Source: Cochliopodium minus (taxonomy: Eukaryota; Discosea; Himatismenida; Cochliopodiidae). From it: a stretch of DNA of 21,152 nucleotides. This document shows positions 1 to 8,718 of this stretch, piece after piece. The notes under the pieces are model-generated. The model did no database searches. It had not been told where the DNA came from and saw only the letters and a program-made list of their open reading frames with translations. The DNA is taken from NCBI GenBank assembly GCA_024220525.1, contig JAMYWO010000215.1:7969-29120 (forward strand), written 5' to 3'. The position numbers and the translations under genes were made by a program. How positions within the stretch are numbered: position 1 is the first letter of the stretch; each line of letters begins with the position of its first letter.

Positions 1-121
1 GATTTTTTATTTCAAATTTCAAATTTATTTATTTTATTTTTTATTTGTTTTTTATTTTTTTTATTTTTTTATTTTTTTTTTCATTTTTTTTTATATTTTT
101 TATTTTTTTTTAATTTTTTAG

Positions 122-2270
122 GCAAATGCCACTTTTTTCTCTTTGTCTTCTAGTGACTTGCTTTGTAAACAGTTTGGAGAATCAGAGAAGCTCATCAAAG
201 AACTATTCAAAAGTAAATAAAAAAATAAAAAAATAAAAAATAAAATAAAATAAAGAATTGAAATAATAAAATTTACAAAATTTAATTTTAAAAAATAAAA
301 AACTAAAACAAAAAAAAATTAATGTACAATGAAAATAAATTAATATTAAACAAAAAAATAAAAATAAAATTAATTAAAAGAAAAATAAAATTAATATTAA
401 AAAAAAAATAATAAACTAAAAATAATAAAATAAATAAAGAAATATTAATATTAAAAAATAAAATAATAAAAAATTATTTGAAAAAAAAATTAAAATTATT
501 TGAAAAAAAAATTAATATAATTTTTATAAAAAATTAAAAATTAAACAAAAAAAATTAAAATAAAATTAATTAATTAAAAAAAAATTTGACTTTATTTTTT
601 ATTTCAAATTTCAATTTTTTTATTTCAAATTTTTTATTTTTTATTTTGACAGTTGCCGAAGAAAAGAAACCATCAATAATATTCATTGATGAGATTGATG
701 CTTTGTGTGGAGACAGGGAGAAGGAGGGGATGCATGAGGCGAGCAAGAGATTGTTGACTGAACTCATGACAAGGATGTCCAATCTCCAAGATGGTGTTTT
801 AGTTTTAGGTAAAAATATTTTAAAATAAAAAAATAAAATTAAAAATGAAAATAAAATCAAAAAATTTAAATTAAAAATAAAATAAAAAAATTTAAAATTT
901 AAATAAAAAAATAATAAGTCAATAATAAAAATAAAATAAAATGAAATAAAATGAAATCAAAAAATTTAAATTAAAAAAAATAAAAAGAAAAAAAATAAAA
1001 TTAAAAAATTTATGAAATAAAATGAGTAAATAATAAAATTAATTTTGAAATATATCAAATTTAATGCAAAAAAAATAATTTTGAAATTTTTAATGAATTA
1101 TAAAAAATAAAAATAAAAAATTTCAAAAAATTTCTGTAAAAGCTGCAACGAATAGACCATATGACCTGGATATTGCAATTAAAAGAAGATTTGAAAAGAG
1201 GTTTAAATTTTAAAATAAATTTTTTAAATTTAAAATAATTTTTTTAATTTTAAAATAATTTTTTTTTATTTTTTAAAATATTTTTTTTAATTTAATTTAT
1301 TTTTATTTTTATTTTTATTTTATCAAGAATTTACATTCCTCTTCCTGACTTGATTTCTCGTGAAAAAATGTTCGAATCAAAAATAAACAGTGATGAAAAG
1401 AAAAACCTTTCTTCTAATTTGTTCAAAGACTTATCTAAAAAAACTGATGGTTACTCTGGTTCTGTAAAAAAAAATCAACTAAAAAAAAAAAATAAAAAAA
1501 TAAAAAAAAATTAAATTAAGAATTTAAAATCATGAACTAAATATATTTTTAAAAAGGACATCCAAACTATTATCAATGAAGCTATGATGTCTCCTTTAAG
1601 AGAAGCTGTAAAAAATAAAAAAAAGTTTTTATTTGTAAAAAAAGTTTCATTTACTATTTTTAGTTAAAAGCAACACATTGGAAAGAAATTGACAGTAAAT
1701 TAATTTTAAAAAAATATTTTTTCAAAGATATTTTTTAAAAAAAATTTTAATATTAATTTCTCTTTTTTTAATTATTAATTTTTTGAATGGAAAAATTTTT
1801 TTTAAAAAGTAGAAAAATATGTTCCTTGTTCTCCTTTGGATAAAAATGGTTTTCAAAAAAATTTGATGGATTTTGCGGAAAATCCTCTCTCCGTTGTTTT
1901 GCCCAAACTGGAAGACAGACATTTTTATGAAGCTCTCAAGAACACCAAGGCCACCGTCAATCAAAAAGAGCTGAAAAAGTACGAAGAGTGGACTAAAAAA
2001 TATGGAACTTTCGAAACTAGTCATCAAAATAACGAAAATGAAATAAACGAAAATTTTGACGAAAAAAATAATTCAAACTTTGTTGACACTAATCATTATT
2101 CTTTTCGTTCTTCAATTGACAATGATTCTTCTCTTTTTGATTTGTTCCCTTCTGCTCCTACTTTTGTGCCTGTTGTTGGAAATAAAGATACTAAAAATAA
2201 TCAAGAACATGTTGATCCTTACAGTATCCTTAAGAACAAAAAGAAAAAGAAATCAATTTTAAGAAATTAA
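122..2270 (+). CDS. VPS4: VPS4-type AAA ATPase, 3' portion (7 exons visible)
   Basis: The product disassembles ESCRT-III polymers on endosomes and other membranes. Exons: 122-212, 653-808, 1143-1200, 1328-1463, 1557-1607, 1664-1694, 1810-2270; phases agree at every junction and give 327 residues plus stop. The 5' part, with the MIT domain and Walker A, lies before the window. Visible marks are FFSLSSSDL and GESEKL, Walker B IIFIDEID, sensor-1 AATNRP, the arginine finger region IKRRFEKR, KTDGYSGSD, ATHWKEI and YVPCSP. The Vps4-specific C-terminal helix (EALKNTKATVNQKELKKYEE) separates it from katanin, spastin and fidgetin. After KKYGTF, where Vps4 normally ends, a polar tail of about 80 residues follows, rich in Asn/Asp/Ser and ending in five lysines. 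Introns of 440 bp (213-652) and 334 bp (809-1142) hold only A/T-rich sequence. It converges on the gene at 2435-3499, sharing a 164-bp spacer. Confidence 0.93.
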
Positions 2271-2289
2271 AAAGAAGATTTTTTCTGAG

Positions 2290-2390
2290 TTTTGAAATTT
2301 CTATTATTTTATTTAGTCAATCTTTTAACTTTCTTTATTTTTTGAAAGAATTAAATCAAAAGATTTCATATTTTTAAAAACTTTTCAAAA
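2290..2390 (-). promoter_or_regulatory. SECIS-like element in the 3' UTR of the PRXL2-like gene
   Basis: Read on the minus strand. AUGA (2369-2366) is followed by AUCUUUU, which pairs perfectly with AAAAGAU, and the opposite strand then continues with GA (2318-2317). This gives the tandem G.A/A.G core of a eukaryotic SECIS. The helix extends by three wobble or Watson-Crick pairs (GAU/GUU) to about 10 bp. Above it, an unpaired AA lies about 13 nt after AUGA, followed by a mini-stem UUCUUU/AAAGAA, as in form 2 SECIS elements. An outer stem UUUUGAAA/UUUCAAAA (8 bp) brackets the core; the helix directly below the quartet is weak. An AATAAA-like signal follows the core. Chance hairpins are common in DNA this AT-rich, but the ordered match of all core parts 65 nt after the stop of a gene with a TGA at its active site is hard to dismiss. 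Confidence 0.62.
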
Positions 2391-2434
2391 TTTAAAACTT
2401 AAAAAAAAAATTTAAACATATCAAAGATCATTGA

Positions 2435-3499
2435 TTACAAAAAAAAGAGATAGAAGAGGAAAATGAGGAGAAGGACGAAAGAATAAAAGAAAATGCGTTC
2501 AATCAACTGAAGGGATCTCTTGATTTTGGAATGAGAAAGAAATTGATCAACAGCAGAGTTGTAATTGAGATCAATCTTGTTCTTTTTGTTTTTTATGCTG
2601 GTATTATCCTCTTGGATGAGGGAGAGGACATCCAAACTCGCAAAATCAACTGGATTTTCATCTAGATGGTAATAGAGGCAGTTGGATCCTTCCATTATCA
2701 AGGTTGCTCCCTGTATCCAGGAATCTCCTACCAATTTCGAATTGCTTATTGCGAGAAATAAAGCTATTTTGAGGATAGAAGACAATTGATTTCTGAATTT
2801 GGTGATTGATGTTGGTATGAACGAGAAAATCGACCTATTTTTGAGATTTACAGAAAAATTATATGAATTTGTTTCTATAATAAAAATTATCAAATTAAGA
2901 TTGATCATATTGAGATATATCATCCATCCATCCATCAAATTTACATCTATCCATTCCGTAATCAAAATAAATAATTTAAGTGTTTATCAATCATTTCATT
3001 TAAAAAAATATATTTCTTTATTTCCTTAAATAGGGTATGTGATTCAAATTATTTTTCCTAATGTTATTTATTATGATTTTATCTTTAATTTTACCTGAAG
3101 ATTCCTCTTTTAGTGTTTATAGCTTTATATGTCAACAATTTTTCGTCACAGTATAATTCAGGAAGGATTTCGGAAGGGAACGATTCAATGAATTTTCCTA
3201 TCTGCTCCAGATTAGAAGATGTGATGAAGCATACTTTGATATTTCTCTCTATTAAAAGAGGATATATTTTATTATATGCTTCCAATTGTATATTAAGCAC
3301 TAATCAAGCACAATTTCGAGACCATACTAAAATTGTTTTTTGGCTAATTGAATATTGGTGTTAAATAAATTAACAATTTTGATATAATGAGCATTTACTC
3401 TTTATATAAATCTGATAATTTGAAGATATTTCCATCACTTTTCATAATTTTTAGATCTTGAATTCTTTCATCAACAGTATTTTGTTCTTTCTCTTTCAT
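2435..3499 (-). CDS. Predicted selenoprotein: PRXL2/AAED1 (SelU-like) thioredoxin-fold protein with C-terminal membrane tail
   Basis: Exons in coding order: 3499-3399, 3343-3095, 2834-2435; phases match and give 250 codons including the stop. The family is AhpC/TSA-like thioredoxin-fold oxidoreductases (PRXL2/FAM213/AAED1). Family marks: KLSDLYKDQKTILVWSRN, then CDEKLLTYKAINTKRG (compare YVDPEREIYKRLGMKRG), then GDSWIQGATLIM and YYHLDENPVDFASLD (compare HRDRNRLDHKPI). Codon 47 is TGA (3306-3304). Without gaps, VWSRNCA-TGA-LVL aligns to human AAED1 VFVRHFLCYTC, putting the TGA on the first Cys of CxxC; the second Cys is Leu here. Splicing out the TGA would need a 28-nt intron and would break frame. 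A SECIS-like hairpin lies about 65 nt past the stop. The last 19 residues are hydrophobic (FVLLLIFLFYLFF), suggesting a tail anchor. If TGA is a true stop, the gene is broken. The homology is firm; Sec decoding is inferred. Confidence 0.8.
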
Positions 3500-3618
3500 T
3501 TTTTTTATTATTAATTTAATATTTTAAATTAATTTAATATTTATAAAAAAAAATGAAAAAAATAAAAAAATTCATAAAAATTATTTATTGTGAAAACCGA
3601 TTCAAATTTCTCAAACTA

Positions 3619-5158
3619 TTATTCATTAAAAAATTCTATTTCACAAACAGTATCCCCATAAAAAAGATCAATAACAAAAACATAATCAATTTGATCACTT
3701 CTATCAAAAGGCTTCTCTATTTGCTTCATTCCATTCAAATTGCAAATGAACAATTTTCTCTCAAAATCTATTTTGAAAACAAACACATTTTCATAATCTG
3801 TGCATGTTCCCCAATCTGTATTCCGTTCTCCTGTTTTTTAGAATAAAAAAAAAAATTTAAATAATTTATAAATAAAAATAAGTAGCAAATAAAATAAAAA
3901 TCTTATAAAAAATTTTGAATAAATCTATAATTAAAAAAAAAATAAATAAAAAAACAAAAATAATATTAAAAAAAAAAAAATTAAAAAAACAATATAAACG
4001 AAAAATAAAAATAAAAAATGACAAGAATAATAAAATTTAAAATTTTGGTAGAGAAATTGTTTTATTAAAAATGAAAAAAATTTCAAAAAAAATAAAATGA
4101 AATAAGATACAATTTATTAAAATTAAAAAATCAATGAAATAAAATTTAATAAAAAATAAAATAAATAAAATACAATTTTTTAAATAATAAAAAATAAAAT
4201 ACAATTTATAAAATTAATTTAGTATTTTTTTTTTTACCATATCCTCCTTCATCATATCCAGAAATGTTTCCAAATCTGGTATCAATGACCCTTCCTTTGG
4301 TATTTTTGTGACAAAGAAAACCATTCGCAAAAAAATTTTCTTCGAGTGCTCCGAAGCCGAAATACTTGTCCCACGATGGAAAATGAGTCACTTTCAACTT
4401 GAATCCCTTCACTCCTCTTGGGTTGAGTTTCTTCGTAAAGATAAAAATATCTTGCAGACCATCTATTAATTAAAATAAAAAAATTTAAATTATATTATAT
4501 AAAAAGAATTGATTTTGATTTGAAAAATTTTGATGATCATCAGATCTTATAAAATTTTAAATTTAAAATTCAATTTTAAATTTAATTTTTATTAAAATCA
4601 TAATTTTTAATTTTAAAAAAATTTTTTTTGCCCAAAGCTTTGACTATGAACTTTCTTCTTTTTCTTGTGATTGAGATTTTCTTCGTATCATAGGTTTTGA
4701 ATGGATTATTGTATTTATAATGAAGATAAATACGTCCATATCTCTTTTCATATTCACTCAATTCAATATTGAAAAGATCCCCTTCGATTTCTTGCTCATT
4801 TATTTCTCCCACTTCATCCATATAAAATCTCTTCCAAATCAGATCAGAATATTTGAGTTCCCCATTGAAATAAAGGTTGAAGAAAAATTTATTGAGCGAA
4901 GAAACTTCCAAATTTTCTTTTAAATCCAAATACTCAAAGATCTTAAACAATATCACTTTTGGTAATTTCTCAAATGAACAAGTGGCAGAGATATCTGTTG
5001 TGAAAAGATTTTGGAATACTTCATTTTTCTTCTTTTCTTCTTCTTCCTCTCTTCTCTTTAATTTTTCTTTTTCAATTTCTTTGGTATCAACATTTGTATT
5101 TTTTCTATTGTTTTGATCTCCATTTTTTCGACTTTGAATTCCCCATTTATAAACTCCA
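3619..5158 (-). CDS. F-box protein, copy A (start codon not located)
   Basis: Coding order: exon 1 from about 5158 to 4632, exon 2 4462-4238, exon 3 3830-3619 (stop TAA). Exon 1 encodes a charged Lys/Glu-rich stretch and then an F-box (FEKLPKVILFKIFEYLDLKE, with SDLIWKRFYMDE), the SKP1-binding module of SCF ubiquitin ligases. Exons 2 and 3 encode a conserved C-terminal region (VTHFPSWDKYFGFG, RFGNISGYDEGGYGERNTDW, KIDFERKLFICNLNGM) that I do not recognise with certainty; it may be the substrate-binding half. Phase requires exon 1 to end TTG-G before GCAAAA, so intron 1 is an inferred GC-AG intron (4631-4463). The 407-bp intron 3831-4237 is A/T-rich filler. The exon-1 frame is open up to an in-frame TAA near 5165, but no in-frame ATG precedes the F-box. 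An upstream exon near 5270 is possible, or the 5' end is lost. The next gene starts 119 bp downstream. Confidence 0.7.
4647..5011. repeat. Near-identical tract shared with 6212-6576
   Basis: By eye this tract, covering the F-box coding part of copy A, matches 6212-6576 in copy B over roughly 360 bp with only one or two differences, near its low-coordinate end. On both sides identity falls sharply: small deletions on the intron/exon-2 side and unrelated Lys-rich leader sequence on the other. This block pattern suggests recent gene conversion or a recent partial duplication. Confidence 0.8.
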
Positions 5159-5284
5159 ATTTTATTTTATATTTTATAAAAATAAAAGGAAAATATAAAT
5201 TGAAATATAAATTTAAAAAAATAAAAAAAAAATTCATTAAATTTGTGATCTCACATCAACCTATTCATCTAGCATTTCATTAAA

Positions 5285-6720
5285 AATTCAATTTCAAACA
5301 GTATCCTCATAAAAGATCAATAACAAAACATAATCAATTTGATCACTTCTATCAAAGGCTTCTATTTGCTTCATTCAAATTGCAAATGAACAATTTTCTG
5401 AAATCTATTTTGAAAACAAACACATTTCATAATCTGTGCATGTTCAATCTGTATTCTGAGCTCCTGTTTAGAATAAAAATTTGGAAATAATAAAAAATAA
5501 AAAAAAAAATTAAAAAAAATAAAAATAAATTTAAAAATATTAAAATAAAAGAAAATAAAATAAAAATCAACAAAAATAAAAAAAAATATAATATAAAAAT
5601 TCAAAACATAAATCACACAAACATAAAAATAATTAAAATAAAAAAATAATAAAAATAAAAATGACAAGAATAATAAAATTTAAAATTTTAATAGAAAATT
5701 GTTTTATTAATAATAAAAATATTTCAAAAAAATAAAAACAAAAACAAATTTATTAAAAATAAAATATCAATAAAATACAATTTTTAAATAATAAAAATAA
5801 AAAAATTTATAAAATTAATTTAGTATTTTTTTTTACCATATCCTCCTTCATCATATCCAGAAATGTTTCAATCTGGTATCAATGACCCTTCCTTTGGTAT
5901 TTTTGTGACATAGAAAACCATTTGCAACAAAACTATCTTCGAGGCTCCTGAAACCAAATACTTGTCCCACGATGGAAAATGAGTCACTCAACTTGAATCC
6001 TTCACTCCTCTTGCAAGTTTCTTTGTAAAAACAAAATATCTTGAATACGTTCTAATATTTTTAAAAAAATTTAAATTATTTTTATAAAAGATTGGTTTTG
6101 ATTTGAAAAATTTGATGATCAGATCTATAAAATTTAAATTTAAATTCAATTTAAATTTAATTTTTATTAAAATTATTTTTAATTTTAATAAAATTTTTTT
6201 AAAGCTTTGATATGAACTTTCTTCCTTTTCTTGTGATTGAGATTTTCTTCGTATCATAGGTTTTGAATGGATTATTGTATTTATAATGAAGATAAATACG
6301 TCCATATCTCTTTTCATATTCACTCAATTCAATATTGAAAAGATCCCCTTCGATTTCTTGCTCATTTATTTCTCCCACTTCATCCATATAAAATCTCTTC
6401 CAAATCAGATCAGAATATTTGAGTTCCCCATTGAAATAAAGGTTGAAGAAAAATTTATTGAGCGAAGAAACTTCCAAATTTTCTTTTAAATCCAAATACT
6501 CAAAGATCTTAAACAATATCACTTTTGGTAATTTCTCAAATGAACAAGTGGCAGAGATATCTGTTGTGAAAAGATTTTCTATTTCTTCATTTTTCTTCTT
6601 CTTTGATTTTATTGAATTTTCTCGATTTTCATTTCTGCCAACTTTTTTTATATCACCTTCCCTCAAATCCCATTTCCTCTTTTTTTCTTTAGATTTATCT
6701 TTATTATCATTTTCTAGCAT
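5285..6720 (-). pseudogene. F-box gene copy B: intact F-box exon, decayed downstream exons
   Basis: This is a tandem paralog of the gene at 3619-5158. Its first exon (start ATG at 6720, chosen because it is the first in-frame ATG, MLENDNKDKSKEK) reads through a Lys-rich leader and the same F-box to a stop at 6199. The exon-2-like stretch (5834-6050) and exon-3-like stretch (5285-5463) match copy A closely but carry many deletions of 1 to 5 nt in short repeats, which shift the frame several times. The position corresponding to copy A's GC donor reads GCTTTAAAAAAA, so no splice donor is visible. The intron-like stretch 5473-5833 is A/T-rich and shorter than in copy A. From about 6212 to 6576 the two copies are almost identical. 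Copy B may make only a short F-box protein of about 170 residues, or be a dead gene. Confidence 0.7.
6212..6576. repeat. Near-identical tract shared with 4647-5011
   Basis: This is the second member of the direct repeat pair, about 1.56 kb apart and in the same orientation. It holds the F-box part of copy B, which keeps an open frame although the rest of that copy is decayed. Confidence 0.8.
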
Positions 6721-6764
6721 CAGATCAGTTTTTTTTTTTTTTTGTTTCAAATATTTTTTAAAAA

Positions 6765-7146
6765 TTAAAAAAGTTTAATCCAATTCAATTGTTTCATGTT
6801 GTTCAAATTGTGAAGAAGAATTTTCTCAAAACAATAGTATTCTTCCAATTTATCATTGAAATCTTTTCTTGGAAATTTTGGAAACTGATCCAACTTTCAT
6901 TTCCCTCCATCTTAGAGACCAATTCATCTTGGGAATTCTATTTAAAAAAATGTGAAAAAAACTTTTAAACAAAAATATAAAAAAGTAAAAAAATAAAAAA
7001 AAAAAGTTTCTTTAAATTAAAATGATGATTTCTTCTTTATTTTTAATCTTTTCGGTTAAAATAGCAAGATATCCAAATTTAAATGAAGTGCAGGAATCTG
7101 TGAAAACAATATTGTTTGGATTTTCTTTTGAAAATAGAAATAACGA
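6765..7146 (-). pseudogene. Unassigned coding-like fragments
   Basis: Two minus-strand stretches have protein-like composition but do not join into a gene. One, 7146-7012, reads KENPNNIVFTDSCTSFKFGY then LAILTEKIKNKEE and a stop. The other, 6937-6765, follows a good acceptor (TTTAAATAG) and reads NSQDELVSKMEGNESW in one frame and FNDKLEEYYCFEKILLHNLN in another, implying a frameshift. No splice donor of normal form lies between them. The plus strand of 6790-6950 is also open but gives a less natural protein composition. I read the region as remnants of an old gene, possibly related to the RGS-like piece next to it, with low confidence. Confidence 0.3.
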
Positions 7147-7266
7147 ATAAATCAATAATAATAAATAAAAAAATTTTGTCAAAATTTAATAAATAAATTC
7201 AAAAAAAAAAAAATAATATTTTAAAGAAGTTAATTTGATCAGTGAACTTGTTTCTTTTTTAAACAG

Positions 7267-7676
7267 TTAAATTTTGCAAACATCTTTGTTTGACTCCTCA
7301 TGTTGATTCCTTTTCCTACGCGAGCTCTTTTGTTTCTCAAGATCTTCCCTTAATTGAAATATTGTGTCATTGGCTTTGATCAATTCGAATTTAGTTTGCT
7401 CTAGATCCTTTCGTGTTTCCTCAAGTTGAGTGTGTTTCTTTTAGTTTGCTTTTCAGTTCTAAATTTTCTTATGCAAAAGGGAATTCTAAAATTTTCCAAT
7501 TTTTTATTTTTATTATTGATTTGATTTTCTAACAACATTTCAAAATTAATTGATCAATGAAAGTAGATTATCAATTCAATTTTTGCAATTTTTGGCTCAT
7601 TCAGAATATCATAAAGTGGAATTAATTTCAATCTTTCCAATCTCGGCGCAATTAAAAATTGTGAAGGTAATTTATT
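7267..7676 (-). pseudogene. RGS-like / coiled-coil gene fragment, broken
   Basis: On the minus strand the frame from 7676 reads NKLPSQFLIAPRLERLKLIP, then LYDILNEPKIAKIELIIYFH, an in-frame TGA, then SINFEMLLENQINNKNKKLE. The pattern (IL..P.......YF..S.NFE.LL) resembles the first helices of an RGS domain (FLxxEFSxENLLFW). A coiled-coil tail follows in another frame: TQLEETRKDLEQTKFELI, then AND..QLREDLEKQKSSRRKR, ending in TAA at 7269-7267. No GT donor allows the frame change by splicing, so at least one frameshift plus the TGA break it. I see no SECIS-like element downstream, so the TGA is not a selenocysteine candidate. It may be a decayed regulator of G-protein signalling. No start or N-terminal part is visible. 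Confidence 0.45.
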
Positions 7677-7805
7677 CTGCTTTGTTTAAAATTTCTTTAA
7701 TTACCTTTTTATAATTTATTGATTTGATTAATTTAATTTATTTTATTTATTAATTATATTTTTTTAAATTTCTTTTATTGCCGAAAATATTTCTAATTTA
7801 TTGAA

Positions 7806-8593
7806 TTATTTATTATTTAATTTAGAAATTTTTTCGCTATGTTCTTTCAAAGCATTTAACAGAATGTGTTTAGTAACACCATCGGGAGTATAGCAACAAG
7901 AAACGCCAAGCTTCTTAACACTTTGAATATTATGATACTCATTATCCAAAAACAACATTTCCTCGAAAGAAACTTTAGTTTTGTTGGAAATGTTTTTAAA
8001 ATGGACACACTTGGAGGAGGCCTTGTAGATCTCTTCTATTTCCCCGTCAAAGTAGTTCACCAGTGCTTTGTCATCTACCACTCGGATTTTTTCAAGACAT
8101 TCTTTCGCCCAATATGGTTCGTCTGTTGTACTGGCTATTCCCACTTTAACCTTTTTTTTTTAAATTTTAATTTAATTTTATTAAATAATTCAATTTGAAT
8201 TTAAAAATGAATTTAATCAAATGATATTTAAAGAATACAGTTATATTTGTTCTCAAATGATATCACAAATTAATTCTTCTTTGTATTTATTTTTTTTTAA
8301 AAGGGTTACCCCTTTCCATTCTTTTAATTCCATCAAAATCTCTCTCGCATCACCCAATACCTTCACCTCTTCTCCTCTCTTATCTTTGACGTTCAAATTG
8401 GAGGATTGTTTGAATGGAGAACCACCTCCCCACAACTGATACCTGATGAGTGAGGTAATAGGGAGAATTAGAACAATTATAATTGAAACATTTGATTGTA
8501 AATAAAACTATAATCGTACATATCTGGTGTCCATAAAGTTCCATCAAGATCCCATACAATTATTTTTGGGAGAATTAGTTGTTCAACATTCAT
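7806..8593 (-). CDS. MDP1: Magnesium-dependent phosphatase 1 (HAD family)
   Basis: Exons in coding order: 8593-8520, 8442-8310, 8150-7806; phases agree, giving 183 residues, close to the usual 165-180. MDP-1 is a small cytosolic HAD-fold phosphatase acting on phosphotyrosine and glycated or sugar phosphates. The nucleophile motif is IVWDLDGTLW (Asp15, Asp17). The family's WGGGSPF and KDKRGEEVKVL follow, then motif II at VGIASTTDEPYWA and motif IV at EMLFLDNEYHNIQSVKKLGV, with the Asp-Asn pair where vertebrate MDP-1 has DDERRN. The third exon uses the acceptor AAAAAAG before GTTAAAGTGGGA; the nearer AG would break the frame. The gene lies 125 bp below the stop of the LRAT-like gene on the same strand. 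Confidence 0.92.
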
Positions 8594-8718
8594 TTTTTTT
8601 TTTATTTATTTTTTAAAATCAAACTTCCCGTTTCTCAAAACGAACAAACAACCACAAATAAGAAGAAAAAATAATTGAATTTCTTTAAGTACAGAATTAT
8701 TTATTAGTAAAATTTTCT

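Noticed and set aside
1-121. CRISPR-like or satellite array in the T-rich start of the window
   Set aside because: It is irregular T/A-rich intron sequence without constant repeat units or unique spacers.
3300-3327. A 28-nt intron (GTATGG..TTAG) that would remove the in-frame TGA
   Set aside because: It is half the length of the shortest intron seen here (56 bp), deletes the conserved VWSRN strand and shifts the downstream frame.
3553-3846. Plus-strand 97-residue open frame
   Set aside because: It is the antisense shadow of F-box exon 3, which fits the spliced minus-strand gene with correct phase.
7267-7676. In-frame TGA in the RGS-like fragment as a second selenocysteine site
   Set aside because: The position is not a redox cysteine in RGS domains, the same gene also has a frameshift, and no SECIS-like core follows.
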